From the NCBI RefSeq assembly GCF_008364625.2, contig NZ_CP126604.1, forward strand, positions 1,674,001 to 1,738,000: DNA of 64,000 nt, read 5' to 3'. This document shows positions 23,401 to 37,810 of the stretch, in pieces. This DNA is from Enterobacter dykesii. GTDB taxonomy: Bacteria > Pseudomonadota > Gammaproteobacteria > Enterobacterales > Enterobacteriaceae. The notes beneath the pieces were generated by a model that worked only from the letters and a program-made list of their open reading frames with translations, did not search any database and was not told the DNA's origin. Position 1 is the stretch's first letter; the number at the start of each line of letters is the position of its first letter. Position numbers and translations under genes: made by a program.

Positions 23401-23857
23401 CGTGGCGATAGCCGACACCGTCGAGCTGCGCGCGCAGGGCGTCACGGGACAGGCGCTGGCCTTTTTTCATCACCAGCGCGTGACCGTGCAGGTAGCTGTG
23501 CGGACAGACGCGCTGCATCAGGGTATTCACCGGCACAATCAGCACGCCGCGCTGCATGGTCGGCAGCTGATAGAGCGTCGACAGGCGCGAGGAGATGATC
23601 TCCTGATGCGGAGAGAAGCTGTCATAGGGCAGCGTCTCCCAGTCGGCCAGGCTGAACACCAGGCTATCGGTGAACTGGCGAATTTCGTCGTGCAGGCGCA
23701 GGGCGTTTTGCATATCCGGGGCAACCAGAATTACCGGGCCTGGGTGACGCTCGGCGATTTCCGCCACCAGCGTGGCGCACGCCGCGCCCGTGAGTTCACC
23801 CAGCTGGCGCTGGTCGCCCGCTTTGACAGGCAAGGAATAACGATAGTGTTCAGGCAT
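20411..23857 (-). CDS. mfd: Transcription-repair coupling factor Mfd
   Basis: ATP-driven DNA translocase that removes RNA polymerase stalled at lesions and recruits UvrA. The ATG at 23857 ([14 protein letters not shown]) gives 1148 residues, the E. coli length; the 17-residue upstream extension has no counterpart. Order: UvrB-homology region, RNA-polymerase-interaction region (about 470-550), RecG-like helicase with Walker A [9 protein letters not shown] and DEEH box VDEEHRFG, the translocation motif ([33 protein letters not shown]) and the C-terminal regulatory domain. Confidence 0.98.
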   Translation of the reverse strand: [1148 protein letters not shown]

Positions 23858-23978
23858 GGCTATGTCAGAGTCTCTTATGGATATACCAACAGTATTGGGG
23901 CATATCACTGATACGCAATGTCTTTATTATCCTCGATCGTTTTACATAAGCAAATCGTAACCGCACGGCAGGACTAAA

Positions 23979-23997
23979 CGCCCCCAAAACGGGGGCG
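23979..23997 (-). terminator. Probable terminator after ycfT
   Basis: Perfect 7-bp stem CGCCCCC/GGGGGCG with a 5-base loop. On the reverse strand it is followed by TTTAGT just past the ycfT stop. Confidence 0.65.
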
Positions 23998-24005
23998 GAG
24001 AGGGC

Positions 24006-25079
24006 TTAACGCGTTGAAGGTAACAGTGTCTGCGTAGACGGAGGAGAGAAGAAAACGTCCCCAAACAGCGCGGTGGAGATTTTACGCACCCCGAGCCCGG
24101 CAAGGGTACAGATCAGCAGGCTGACAAACGGGTAGATCAGAATTAAGGACAGCTCGGCCCAGACTGGCCAGTACGCGGCATTCATCTCGCCGATCAGGAA
24201 CAGGCTAAAGGCCTCAATTAAGATGCGGTGGGTGGTATAAATTGCAATGGTATTGGAGCCAATCACGTTCAGCAGATTGTTCGGGTGAACGGCATAGCGC
24301 TGCTCAAGGCTGTAGAACAGCTTCATGATCAGCACAATCGACAGCAATGAGAGCAGCAGCGGAACGTTAGCAAACCACAGCGCCACTGAGACAGCGGCGA
24401 AAGCCCCGGTTGCCAGCCAGATGCGGCGCAGGTTGACGCTTTTCATCCACGCCATCAGCTCTGCGCCATACCACGCCCCGAGGCTGTAGTAGATCATGTT
24501 GCGCACCACGCTGTTCATCCCCCACCACGGCAGCGGCAGGAAGTTGATCGCGATGCTCGCCAGCGCCAGCAGTCCCAGAACCGGCAGCTTCCAGCGGCTC
24601 AGCAGTTTACACAGCGTGAAGTAGACCACCAGGGCATACAGATACCACAGGCTGGTGCTGGCGGTGATCATCCCCAGTACAAACCCTGAGAGCGAGTCGG
24701 CGTAGGCCGCGTTCGACGCGGTGGCAAGCTCACGCCCGGGTGCCAGCCAGGCGTTCAGGTGGGTCAGCGCCTGCCATTGCAGGACGCCCCACAGCGCCAG
24801 GACCCAGACAATGCTCCAGATCCGTTTGTCGAGACTGGTTCGCCAGTCAACTTCGTCAATATAACGACGGATCAGATAGCCGGAAATAAAGAAGAAGACC
24901 GGCATACGAAACGGTGCGAGATAGAGGTTAAAATAGACCCAGCATTTGGCGAGAAGGCCGGAGAGCGGGTGTTGCAGCCCGATCAGATGCGGATAAAACG
25001 TGATAACCGAATGATAGATAACCACCAGGCAGATACACAGCCCTTTTATCTGGTTAATCCATAATGCTTTTTGCTTCAT
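24006..25079 (-). CDS. ycfT: Inner-membrane acyltransferase-3 family protein YcfT
   Basis: Polytopic membrane protein of the acyltransferase-3 (NodX/OatA-like) family; substrate unknown. 357 residues with about ten hydrophobic segments. The conserved N-terminal features are present: NQIKGLCICLVVIYHSVI with the family His, and RMPVFFFISGYLIRR. Oriented away from lolC, separate from mfd by about 150 bases downstream. Confidence 0.88.
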   Translation of the reverse strand: MKQKALWINQIKGLCICLVVIYHSVITFYPHLIGLQHPLSGLLAKCWVYFNLYLAPFRMPVFFFISGYLIRRYIDEVDWRTSLDKRIWSIVWVLALWGVLQWQALTHLNAWLAPGRELATASNAAYADSLSGFVLGMITASTSLWYLYALVVYFTLCKLLSRWKLPVLGLLALASIAINFLPLPWWGMNSVVRNMIYYSLGAWYGAELMAWMKSVNLRRIWLATGAFAAVSVALWFANVPLLLSLLSIVLIMKLFYSLEQRYAVHPNNLLNVIGSNTIAIYTTHRILIEAFSLFLIGEMNAAYWPVWAELSLILIYPFVSLLICTLAGLGVRKISTALFGDVFFSPPSTQTLLPSTR

Positions 25080-25284
25080 TGTTCGCCACTACCTTATTGC
25101 CATAAACGAACGAGCAATTGTTGTAAAACGAAGCCGGGATGTAATGGGTAACAGTCTGTATCCGGCGGTTTTTCGGAAAAGGTGGAGGTTGCGAGGTGAG
25201 TATTCAGACAATAGCATCCTGATTTATCTGAATTTTTCGGAAAAATGATTACCAAAGCTTACGGTTTCAGTCATTTACGCTTAA

Positions 25285-28473
<3,189 letters not shown>

Positions 28474-28526
28474 TTACGTCATGATCTAGCGGCTTTCGGG
28501 CCGCCAGGTTAAAAGAGGAATGCGTT

Positions 28527-29438
28527 ATGTATTACGGATTTGATATTGGCGGCACCAAGATTGCGCTCGGCGTGTTTGATAAAGACCTCAGGCTGCAGTG
28601 GGAAACCCGCGTTCCCACGCCGCGCGAAAGTTACGACGAATTTTTAACCGCGATTGCCGCGCTGGTGGCGCAGGCCGATGAACGCTTTGGCGTCAAAGGC
28701 AGCGTCGGCATCGGCATTCCGGGGATGCCCGAAACCGACGACGGCACGCTGTATGCCGCCAACGTGCCTGCCGCCAGCGGTAAACCGCTCCGCGCCGATC
28801 TCTCTGCTCTCCTTGAACGCGACGTGCGTTTAGACAATGATGCTAACTGCTTTGCGCTCTCCGAAGCCTGGGACGATGAGTTCCGTCAGTATCCGCTGGT
28901 AATGGGGCTGATCCTCGGTACCGGCGTCGGCGGGGGGATTGTGATCAGCGGGAAGCCCATCACCGGGCGCAGCTACATCACCGGCGAGTTTGGCCATATC
29001 CGTCTGTCGGTGGACGCGCTGGAAGTGGTGGGGCGTGATTTCCCGCTGACCCGCTGCGGCTGCGGCCAGCACGGCTGCATCGAGAACTATCTCTCCGGCC
29101 GCGGGTTTGCATGGCTTTACGAACACTTCTATCATCAGAAACTTGAGGCCCCTCAAATCATTACCCTGTGGGAGCAAGGGGATGCGCAGGCGCGTGAGCA
29201 CGTCGAGCGCTATCTGGATCTGCTGGCGGTGTGTCTGGGAAATATTCTCACCATCGTCGACCCGGATCTGCTTGTGATCGGGGGAGGGCTTTCAAACTTT
29301 ACCGCGATTACGGAACGGTTGTCCGGGCGTTTGCCCCGACACTTATTGCCGGTTGCCCGCGTGCCGCGTATTGAACGCGCGCGACACGGGGACGCAGGAG
29401 GCATGCGCGGAGCCGCATTCCTTCATCTCACCGATTAG
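28527..29438 (+). CDS. nagK: N-acetyl-D-glucosamine kinase NagK
   Basis: ROK-family kinase that phosphorylates GlcNAc released from wall recycling. 303 residues, the E. coli length. N-terminal ATP motif [10 protein letters not shown], catalytic Asp in RLDNDANCF, zinc-binding [15 protein letters not shown]. Spaced 53 bases after lolE and 14 bases before cobB, so it probably belongs to the lol transcription unit. Confidence 0.96.
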   Translation: MYYGFDIGGTKIALGVFDKDLRLQWETRVPTPRESYDEFLTAIAALVAQADERFGVKGSVGIGIPGMPETDDGTLYAANVPAASGKPLRADLSALLERDVRLDNDANCFALSEAWDDEFRQYPLVMGLILGTGVGGGIVISGKPITGRSYITGEFGHIRLSVDALEVVGRDFPLTRCGCGQHGCIENYLSGRGFAWLYEHFYHQKLEAPQIITLWEQGDAQAREHVERYLDLLAVCLGNILTIVDPDLLVIGGGLSNFTAITERLSGRLPRHLLPVARVPRIERARHGDAGGMRGAAFLHLTD

Positions 29439-29452
29439 TTTACGAGGTTTCT

Positions 29453-30274
29453 ATGCTGTCGCGTCGCCAGGGTCGACTCAGCCGTTTTCGCAAAAACAAA
29501 CGCCGCTTGCGTGAGCGCTTGCGCCAGCGGATCTTTTTCAGAGACAGAATGATGCCAGAAGCAATGGATAAACCCAGAGTGGTGGTGCTGACCGGGGCGG
29601 GGATCTCCGCTGAGTCAGGCATTCGAACCTTTCGCGCGGCGGACGGGCTGTGGGAAGAGCACCGCGTGGAGGATGTCGCCACGCCGGAAGGCTTTGCCCG
29701 CGACCCGGATCTCGTCCAGGCGTTTTATAACGCCCGCCGTCGTCAGCTTCAGCAGCCTGACGTTGCGCCGAATGCGGCGCATCTGGCGCTGGCGAAGCTG
29801 GAAGAGGCGCTGGGCGATCGTTTTCTGCTGGTAACGCAGAATATCGACAACCTGCACGAACGGGCCGGTAACAAGAACATCATCCACATGCACGGCGAGC
29901 TGCTCAAGGTTCGCTGCGCCTGGAGCGGTCAGGTGCTGGACTGGCAAGAAGACGTGCTGCCAGAGGATAAGTGCCACTGCTGCCAGTTCCCGTCGCGCCT
30001 GCGTCCGCACGTGGTCTGGTTCGGTGAAATGCCGCTGGGAATGGATGAGATCTACAGCGCGCTGGCGATGGCAGACGTGTTTATCGCCATCGGCACATCC
30101 GGTCATGTTTATCCGGCGGCGGGCTTTGTCCACGAAGCGCGACTGCACGGTGCGCATACGGTAGAACTCAATCTTGAGCCAAGCCAGGTGGGCAGCGAGT
30201 TTGAAGAGAAACACTACGGTCTGGCAAGCACGGTCGTCCCGGAGTTTGTCGACAAGCTGCTGAAAGGGCTGTAA
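29453..30274 (+). CDS. cobB: NAD-dependent protein deacylase CobB
   Basis: Sirtuin that removes acetyl and succinyl groups from protein lysines, for example reactivating acetyl-CoA synthetase. 273 residues, long form with a basic N-terminal extension ([23 protein letters not shown]). NAD motif [27 protein letters not shown], catalytic His in HMHGEL, and a zinc region with Cys in RCAWSGQ and KCHCCQ. A shorter form could start at the internal Met codons near residue 33, as known in E. coli and Salmonella. Confidence 0.96.
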   Translation: MLSRRQGRLSRFRKNKRRLRERLRQRIFFRDRMMPEAMDKPRVVVLTGAGISAESGIRTFRAADGLWEEHRVEDVATPEGFARDPDLVQAFYNARRRQLQQPDVAPNAAHLALAKLEEALGDRFLLVTQNIDNLHERAGNKNIIHMHGELLKVRCAWSGQVLDWQEDVLPEDKCHCCQFPSRLRPHVVWFGEMPLGMDEIYSALAMADVFIAIGTSGHVYPAAGFVHEARLHGAHTVELNLEPSQVGSEFEEKHYGLASTVVPEFVDKLLKGL

Positions 30275-30288
30275 CGGCAATCGCGTGA

Positions 30289-30319
30289 AAAGGCACCCGT
30301 CCAGCGGGTGCCTTTTTAT
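30289..30319 (+). terminator. Terminator between cobB and the chemoreceptor gene
   Basis: Perfect hairpin AAAGGCACCCG-TCCAG-CGGGTGCCTTT with T5; sits between convergent cobB and the chemoreceptor gene and may serve both. Confidence 0.9.
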
Positions 30320-32257
30320 TTATGAATGGAAGAACGCCAGCGTCTTCTCGAGCGATTTAGCCTGCTCATCCAGCGAGAGCGCCGCCGCAGAGATCTGCTG
30401 AACCAGCGAGGCGTTCTGCTGGGTTGTACTGTCCATCTGGTTAACGGCGGTGCTGACCTGGCTAATCCCCCGATTCTGCTCGTCCAGCGCCTGTACGATA
30501 TCGTTGATGACCAGATGCACATGCGACACCGCTTCAATCACCTGTTTCATCATCACGCCGGTTTCATTGACCAGCTCAACGCCTTTGCTCACGCGCCCTG
30601 AAGACTCGGCAATCAGCTGAGAGATCTCTTTCGCTGCGTTAGCGCTTCGTTGGGCAAGATTACGTACTTCACCTGCGACCACCGCGAAGCCGCGCCCCTG
30701 TTCGCCTGCCCGTGCCGCTTCAACGGCAGCATTCAGCGCCAGGATATTGGTCTGGAAGGCGATGCCGTCGACGATGCTGTTAATCTCGCCGATCTTACGC
30801 GCGCTCTCATCAATTTCCCCAATCACCACGACCACGTCGTTCACCAGCGTTTCGCCATGCCCGGCGAGGCTCGCGGCGCGATCGGTCAGCGTGGTGGCCT
30901 TGTGGGCGTTGTCGGCGTTATTTTTCACCGTGACCGAAATCTCTTCCATGCTGGCTGCTGTTTCAACAATCGCAGCCGCCTGTTCCTCGGTTCGCGAGGC
31001 GAGGTCAAGATTGCCCGCCGAAATTTCGCTGGTGCCGCCGTGCACGGAGTGGCTGGCTTCGCTGATATTGTCGACGATGCGCTTGAGCTGCATCTGCATG
31101 GTGTGCAGGGCGTAAAAAATGCTGTGGGTATCTCCGGAACGCACCGGGATAGTTTTGTTCAGATCTCCCCGGGCAACGGCCAGGGCGATCCCGGCGGCCT
31201 CTGAAGGTTCCCCCCCAACCGGACGGTCAACCTTGCGGGTAAAGATCTGGGCCATCACCAGGCTGACCGCCACGATGCTTAACACCATCATGATGATGGC
31301 TTTCAGTAAAAATGCCCGCGCTTCGGCCATCACTTCGCTGACCGGGGTGATAATGGCGAGTTTCCACGGCGTCTGGCTATTACCGACGGCGATGTCCTGC
31401 CAGGTGATGAACACGTCCTCCTTCAGCAGCGGATCGTTTACCCGGGTGACGTCATGACCGGCAATCTGACCGGCGTAAGGCTTGCCTGCCGCGCGTTTGT
31501 CCGGGCTGGACACCACGTTATTACCTGCGGAGAGGAGCAGGGCATAGCCTGTGCCGTTCCACGGTTTGATCGCGCCGATCGTCGATTGCAGCGTGGCGAG
31601 GGAGAAGTCAGAGGTAACCGAGCCCAGAAACTGACCGTCACGCATGATGGGGGCGGCAATCGAGGTGAGCATCACGTCCACCCCGTTGTAGGGATAGATA
31701 TAGGGTTCGATGATCACATCTTTATGCCTTTGTTTCGGCAGAAGATAATAATCGCCGCTGCCGGGCGTTTCGATGTCCGTCAGCAGGTGTAATGCCGGTT
31801 TGCCGGCGGCGTCGCGGTCGACGTAGCGGGCGTAGCGCCCGGCAGGATCCTCACCGCTTTGACCGGCCCAGACGGCATCTTTATCGTCAAACGCGTTAGG
31901 CTCAAAGGCCATCGACATGGAGAGAAACGATGGATGAGCCGAGAGGTAGTGGATGAGCAGCTGGTTCAGGCTCTGACGATCGGTCACGCCCGCCTCGCGC
32001 AGCGCCAGGGCGCTGTTGCCCATATCCCTCGCGGCAGTCAGGGCAGAATCCAGCTGTTTGCTGACCTGCAACGCTTGCACCTCGGCAATCTGGCGGATAT
32101 GTTTTTTGGCCAGCACCTCCTGCTGCGCCATCCACTGCCACATCATAAACCCGATCGTTGCCGTAAAGCCCACCGTTACGGTGAGGAAAATGGACAACAG
32201 CATCAACGTCTTGACGCTTATTTTTTGTCTTCGGACCATGGCGTCTTTCATTCTCAT
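30320..32257 (-). CDS. Methyl-accepting chemotaxis protein with Cache sensor
   Basis: Transmembrane chemoreceptor; ligand unknown. 645 residues: TM1 about 16-38, a periplasmic region of about 280 residues that reads like a double-Cache sensor ([42 protein letters not shown]), TM2 about 318-342, HAMP, then a canonical signalling hairpin whose tip is [31 protein letters not shown] (cut here by the domain). It lacks a C-terminal NWETF-type CheR/CheB docking pentapeptide, so its methylation would depend on other receptors. It diverges from an EAL-HDOD gene. E. coli K-12 has unrelated genes here. Confidence 0.9.
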   Translation of the reverse strand: MRMKDAMVRRQKISVKTLMLLSIFLTVTVGFTATIGFMMWQWMAQQEVLAKKHIRQIAEVQALQVSKQLDSALTAARDMGNSALALREAGVTDRQSLNQLLIHYLSAHPSFLSMSMAFEPNAFDDKDAVWAGQSGEDPAGRYARYVDRDAAGKPALHLLTDIETPGSGDYYLLPKQRHKDVIIEPYIYPYNGVDVMLTSIAAPIMRDGQFLGSVTSDFSLATLQSTIGAIKPWNGTGYALLLSAGNNVVSSPDKRAAGKPYAGQIAGHDVTRVNDPLLKEDVFITWQDIAVGNSQTPWKLAIITPVSEVMAEARAFLLKAIIMMVLSIVAVSLVMAQIFTRKVDRPVGGEPSEAAGIALAVARGDLNKTIPVRSGDTHSIFYALHTMQMQLKRIVDNISEASHSVHGGTSEISAGNLDLASRTEEQAAAIVETAASMEEISVTVKNNADNAHKATTLTDRAASLAGHGETLVNDVVVVIGEIDESARKIGEINSIVDGIAFQTNILALNAAVEAARAGEQGRGFAVVAGEVRNLAQRSANAAKEISQLIAESSGRVSKGVELVNETGVMMKQVIEAVSHVHLVINDIVQALDEQNRGISQVSTAVNQMDSTTQQNASLVQQISAAALSLDEQAKSLEKTLAFFHS

Positions 32258-32296
32258 TTCCCCTAAAGTCGTGCATGTCGGGCAGGCACAAAGTAC

Positions 32297-32324
32297 TTAT
32301 CGGATATTTCATCCTCTTTCTGTA
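32297..32324 (-). promoter_or_regulatory. Possible sigma-28 (FliA) promoter for the chemoreceptor
   Basis: Reverse strand TCCGATAA at 32297-32304 matches the FliA -10 element GCCGATAA at 7 of 8 bases. The region where the -35 should be (TACAGAAA) is poor. It lies 40 bases before the start codon. Weak evidence, listed because chemoreceptor genes are normally FliA-driven. Confidence 0.35.
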
Positions 32325-32488
32325 GAGCTCCGGGTATATTTAATTTAAATACCTGAATATAAAATCCTGTTAATTAGTGTGGATGCTTTTATTTTGTGCA
32401 TTCAATCAAAATAGCGCTCGATAAAACTCGTTATCGTGGTGTAGAAAGAGGATGCTAATAAATATAAAGTTGTAGAGGAGGATGGGAT

Positions 32489-33718
32489 ATGTACGGATTT
32501 ATTGCGCGACAACCCATTTTTAACCCTGAGATGAAGACGGTGGCCTACGAGCTGCTCTTCAGAGATGGGATGACAAACCGTTTTCCGGATGTGTCGGCGG
32601 AATATGCCACCTCCAGGATGATATCAGATCAGTTTTTATGCGTGCCGTCCCAGCGCATCGCCGGAGCACATACGTCGTTTATTAATTTCCCATCGCGAAT
32701 GGTCATAGACCGCAGTGGAGAAGCGCTGGATAAAGAGAGCGTGGTCATTGAGATCCTGGAAGATGCTGTACCGGGAGCGGAGCTGTTGCAGGCCGTCAGG
32801 GAGATGAGTGCGGATGGTTATCAGTTTGCACTTGATGATTTTACCCTTGCGCCAGAATGGGATGCTTTTTTACCCTATATTTCAATACTGAAATTTGACG
32901 TCAGAAATTATACCTTAGCGCAAATTAAACAGTATCTGAAAGATCGTAAACATTTAACCGGGCATATTAAATATCTCGCTGAAAAAATTGAGACTAAAGA
33001 GGAATTCAGCCAATACCGGGAAGAGGGATTCTCGCTGTTTCAGGGCTATTTTTTCTGCCGTCCGGAGGTTATTAAATATAAACGGCTATCGCAAAATCAG
33101 CTGGCAATTTTTCGGCTGCAAATGGAGGTCGGACGCAATAAACCCGATTTTCGGATCGTCGAGTCGTTGATTAAAACCGATCTCACGCTGTCCTGGAAAA
33201 TCATGCGCTATATGAAGCATACGGCGTTTAAGCATGTCGGCGCCTGTAATTTCAGCAAGTTAACCCTGAGCGAAGTCCTCAGATACCTTGGAGAAAATCA
33301 GCTGAGACGGTTTGTTGCCGTCGTGGTCCTGGCAAGCGCGGGCAATGACACCGTCAGCGAGCTTTACCCGCTGAGCATGATGCGCGGTAAGTTCTGCGAG
33401 CTGATAGCCGAGACGATGAACGAACCGATGCTGGCTGAAAATGCCTTTATGTGCGGCCTGTTTTCGCTGCTCGATACCCTCCTTGAACAGCCGATGGCCG
33501 AGTTGATGAAGCAAATTGCGGTGCCGCAGAGCGTGAGCAACGCGCTGTGCCATCAGGAGGGGCAGTTAGCCGACATGATTAACCTGTGCCGTTATTATGA
33601 ACAGCAGCAATGGGACGAGGCGACCCGGGTTCGTCAGGCGCTTGGTCTGTCGGATGAGGACGTGGTTGAGGCGATGAGAAAGGCGACAATTTGGGCAGGG
33701 GAGAATGCGGTCAGTTAA
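32489..33718 (+). CDS. EAL-HDOD domain protein (CdgJ/YuxH type)
   Basis: Two-domain protein: EAL-like residues about 1-200 and HDOD about 200-400. The EAL motif is replaced by YELLFR; VIEILED, ALDDF, LKFD and LFQGYFF mark the remaining EAL positions. Missing catalytic residues suggest that it does not hydrolyse cyclic di-GMP but acts by protein contact. Relatives such as Vibrio CdgJ affect motility. 409 residues, strong ribosome site GAGGAGGATG. It diverges from the chemoreceptor gene. Confidence 0.88.
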   Translation: MYGFIARQPIFNPEMKTVAYELLFRDGMTNRFPDVSAEYATSRMISDQFLCVPSQRIAGAHTSFINFPSRMVIDRSGEALDKESVVIEILEDAVPGAELLQAVREMSADGYQFALDDFTLAPEWDAFLPYISILKFDVRNYTLAQIKQYLKDRKHLTGHIKYLAEKIETKEEFSQYREEGFSLFQGYFFCRPEVIKYKRLSQNQLAIFRLQMEVGRNKPDFRIVESLIKTDLTLSWKIMRYMKHTAFKHVGACNFSKLTLSEVLRYLGENQLRRFVAVVVLASAGNDTVSELYPLSMMRGKFCELIAETMNEPMLAENAFMCGLFSLLDTLLEQPMAELMKQIAVPQSVSNALCHQEGQLADMINLCRYYEQQQWDEATRVRQALGLSDEDVVEAMRKATIWAGENAVS

Positions 33719-33722
33719 TCCT

Positions 33723-33748
33723 CCTCACGCCGTACGGGCGGCGTGAGG
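33723..33748. terminator. Perfect hairpin between the EAL-HDOD gene and potD
   Basis: Ten-bp perfect stem CCTCACGCCG/CGGCGTGAGG with loop TACGGG, located between convergent genes. There is no clear T tract on either side, so it may end transcription only with help or may stabilise 3' ends. Confidence 0.5.
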
Positions 33749-33764
33749 AAGAACGCGATACCGT

Positions 33765-34799
33765 TTATCGGCCCGCTTTTAATTTCTGGTAATACTCTTC
33801 GTAGAGACGGCTGGCGTCACCGACGTCATTCTGCCATTCACCTTTGCTGATGGTTTCGGCATCCGGGTAGAGCGATTTATCGTTAGCTACCTCAGGCTTC
33901 AGCAGCTTGCGTGCGGCGAGGTTTGGCGTCGGGTAGCCAATCGTCTCGGCAACCTGTTTCGCCACGTCCGGGCGCAGCAGGAAGTTAATCAGCTTATGCG
34001 CCCCTTCAACGTTTTTCGCATTGGCAGGAATGGCGAGGCTATCCATCCAGAAGATCCCGCCTTCTTTCGGCCAGACCACTTCAAGCGGCGTACCGGCCTG
34101 GCGGGCGACATACGCGGAGCCGTTCCACACCATCCCCAGATTCACTTCGCCTTCCATATACGGGTTTGCCGGGTTATCTGAGTTGAATGCCGCCACGTTA
34201 GGCATCAGCTTTTTCAGCTCGTTATACGCCGCTTCAATCTCTTTCGGATCCGTCGTGTTGCCCGAGTAGCCCAGCTTGCGCAGCGCGACCTGGAACACCT
34301 CACGCGCGTCGTCGGTTAACAGCAGGCTACCCTTGTATTCTGGTTTCCACAGATCCGCCCAGCTTGTCACCGTTTTCGGATCGACGGCCTCGCTGTTCAC
34401 GCCAATCGCGGTCGCTCCCCAGATGTACGGAATGGAGTAGTCGTTATTCGGGTCGAACGGCTTGTTGAGCATCTCAGGGTCGAGGTTTGAAAAATTGGTT
34501 AGCTTCGTTTTGTCGATCTTCTGAATCATGCCCTCTTTGCGCATTTTGTCGACAAAGTAGGTGGAAGGCACGACCAGATCGTACGCGCCGTCTTTGTAGG
34601 TTTTCAGCTTGGCGTACATGGTTTCATTCGACTCGTAGGTCGAGTAGATAACCTTGATGCCCGTCTCCTTCGTGAACTGTTCCAGCAGGCCCGGCGGCAC
34701 GTATTCGGTCCAGTTGTAGAAGTAGAGCGTTTTACCGTCATCAGCGTGTGCGGCACCCATGCCAAGCACCAGTGCCGCAGCGGCGAGCATTTTTTTCAT
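33765..34799 (-). CDS. potD: Spermidine/putrescine-binding protein PotD
   Basis: Periplasmic binding protein of the spermidine-preferential uptake system. 344 residues (E. coli 348); signal peptide about 1-19 (GMGAAHA), then a bilobed solute-binding domain starting LYFYNWTEYVPPG. Polyamine-contact regions such as YSTYESNETMYAKL and GMVWNGSAYVA are conserved. Last gene of potABCD; its ATG overlaps the potC stop by 4 bases. Confidence 0.97.
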   Translation of the reverse strand: MKKMLAAAALVLGMGAAHADDGKTLYFYNWTEYVPPGLLEQFTKETGIKVIYSTYESNETMYAKLKTYKDGAYDLVVPSTYFVDKMRKEGMIQKIDKTKLTNFSNLDPEMLNKPFDPNNDYSIPYIWGATAIGVNSEAVDPKTVTSWADLWKPEYKGSLLLTDDAREVFQVALRKLGYSGNTTDPKEIEAAYNELKKLMPNVAAFNSDNPANPYMEGEVNLGMVWNGSAYVARQAGTPLEVVWPKEGGIFWMDSLAIPANAKNVEGAHKLINFLLRPDVAKQVAETIGYPTPNLAARKLLKPEVANDKSLYPDAETISKGEWQNDVGDASRLYEEYYQKLKAGR

Positions 34800-35587
34800 T
34801 TCATTGTCCCCTGAGATTTTGTTTTATCACGAGCAATAACCTGGCTGGCGATCACCAGAACCAGCGAAAACACCAGCAGAATGGTCGCCAGCGCGTTCAC
34901 CTCCGGTGAGACGCCGACTTTCACCATGGAATAGATCTTCAACGGCAGAATTTCATAGCTCGGACCGGTGACGAAGGAGGACACGACCACGTCATCCATC
35001 GACAGGGTGAAGCTAAGTAGCCATCCGGCCGCCACGGCAGGCATCGCCAGCGGCAGGATGATTTTGCGCAGGATGATCATCTCGCTGGCGCCCAGATCTT
35101 TCGCCGCCTCCAGCATGCGCACGTCGAACCCTTTCAGGCGCGCGAAAACGGTCACCACCACAAACGGCAGGCAGAAGGTGATGTGCGAGAACAGCAGCGA
35201 CCAGAAGCCAAGCTGTACCCCCAGCAGCATAAACAGCACCAGCAGCGAAATGGCCATAACGATGTCCGGCGACATCATCACCACAAACAGCATGCCGCTG
35301 ACGAACGGTTTGCCGCGAAAGCGATAGCGGTAGAGCGCCACGGCGGTGAGCGAGCCAATCAGCGTCGCGAAGGTGGCGGAGAAGATCGCCATCGTCAGCG
35401 AGTGCTGCGCGGCCTGCAGGAGGCTATCGTTGTTCACCAGCAGGCTGTACCAGTCGGTGGTAAAGCCCTGCCAGTTAATCCCGAAGCGCGAGCTGTTAAA
35501 CGAGTTCACGATCAAAATGATAATCGGGATATAAAGGTAAGCGTAAATGGCGGTCATAAAACCGCCGCGAAGCAGTCGACCGATCAT
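34796..35587 (-). CDS. potC: Spermidine/putrescine ABC permease PotC
   Basis: One of the two membrane channel subunits of PotABCD. 263 residues with six hydrophobic segments and the ATPase-contact EAA loop [20 protein letters not shown]. Overlaps potB by 4 bases upstream and potD by 4 bases downstream, so translation is coupled across the operon. Confidence 0.96.
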   Translation of the reverse strand: MIGRLLRGGFMTAIYAYLYIPIIILIVNSFNSSRFGINWQGFTTDWYSLLVNNDSLLQAAQHSLTMAIFSATFATLIGSLTAVALYRYRFRGKPFVSGMLFVVMMSPDIVMAISLLVLFMLLGVQLGFWSLLFSHITFCLPFVVVTVFARLKGFDVRMLEAAKDLGASEMIILRKIILPLAMPAVAAGWLLSFTLSMDDVVVSSFVTGPSYEILPLKIYSMVKVGVSPEVNALATILLVFSLVLVIASQVIARDKTKSQGTMK

Positions 35588-36424
35588 TCGAGTTCCACCT
35601 TCTTGTTCAGCAAGCGTGAGGCGCGCCAGTAGACCAGCAGCATCAGCCCCATGACCACCGTCAGCGTAATGCTGGTCGCGGATCCGAACGGCCAGTCGCG
35701 AATGTTCAGGAACTGGCTTTTGATCACGTTACCGATCAGCAGGTTTTTCGCGCCGCCCATCAGATCCGACACGTAGAACAAGCCCATCGCCGGGAGCATC
35801 ACCAGCAGACAGCCCGCGATAATGCCGGGCATGGTCAGCGGGATAATAATGCGGATGAAGGTCTGGAGCCTGTTGGCACCCAAATCTTTTGCCGCTTCCA
35901 GCAGCGGTTTATCCAGCTTTTCGATGCTGGAGTAGAGCGGCATCACCATAAACGGCAGCAGGATATAGACCAGGCCGACAATCACCGCGCTCGGGGTAAA
36001 CATGATGCGGATCGGCGTATCAATCACTCCCAGCCACAGCAGAAACTCGTTGAGATAGCCCTTTGTGCTGAGGAAGATCTTCAGGCCATAAATACGGATG
36101 AGCGAGTTGGTCCAGAAGGGAACAATCAGTAAAAACAGCAGCAGGGGCCGCACCTTTTGCGGCAGGCCCGCGAGGAACCATGCGAAAGGATAGCCCAGCA
36201 CCAGACAGGCAAGGGTGGCGATCAGCGCCATATTGAGCGAGTGCAGCAGCACGTCAAAATAGAGCGGATCGAGCAGGCGCGCGTAGTTGTCCAGCGTAAA
36301 GACCAGCGAAACGAAATTAGCGTCGTCGCGGGTCAGGAAGCTGGTGGCAACGATCATCAGGTTGGGTAAAAAGACAAACAGCACAAGCCAACCGACGATC
36401 GTGGCAATCACCACATTCTGGAAT

Positions 36425-36441
<17 letters not shown>
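35584..36441 (-). CDS. potB: Spermidine/putrescine ABC permease PotB
   Basis: Second channel subunit. The ATG at 36441 ([11 protein letters not shown]), overlapping the end of potA by 17 bases, gives 285 residues; a start four codons earlier is possible. Six TM segments, and the EAA loop [20 protein letters not shown] for docking to PotA. Confidence 0.95.
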
Positions 36442-37543
<1,102 letters not shown>

Positions 37544-37810
37544 TTTTTGCGCTGTCCCATATAGACGCCTCAGGCAGCAGACTGAAGCGGGGTTTGTGTG
37601 TAACCACCTTGGTGACTCGTAATGAGGGCGGACATTCTACGGCAATCCCCTGCAATCGCCAATCCTTGTCACTGATTCATAAGCTACATTAACTAACGCA
37701 TAACGATATAAACGGAAAATATTCTCGTTTGCGGGATAAAAGTGACCTGACGCAATATTTGCGTTTTGATGCTTATTGATAATGTTGTCACAAAAAGTGA
37801 GGGTGACTGC

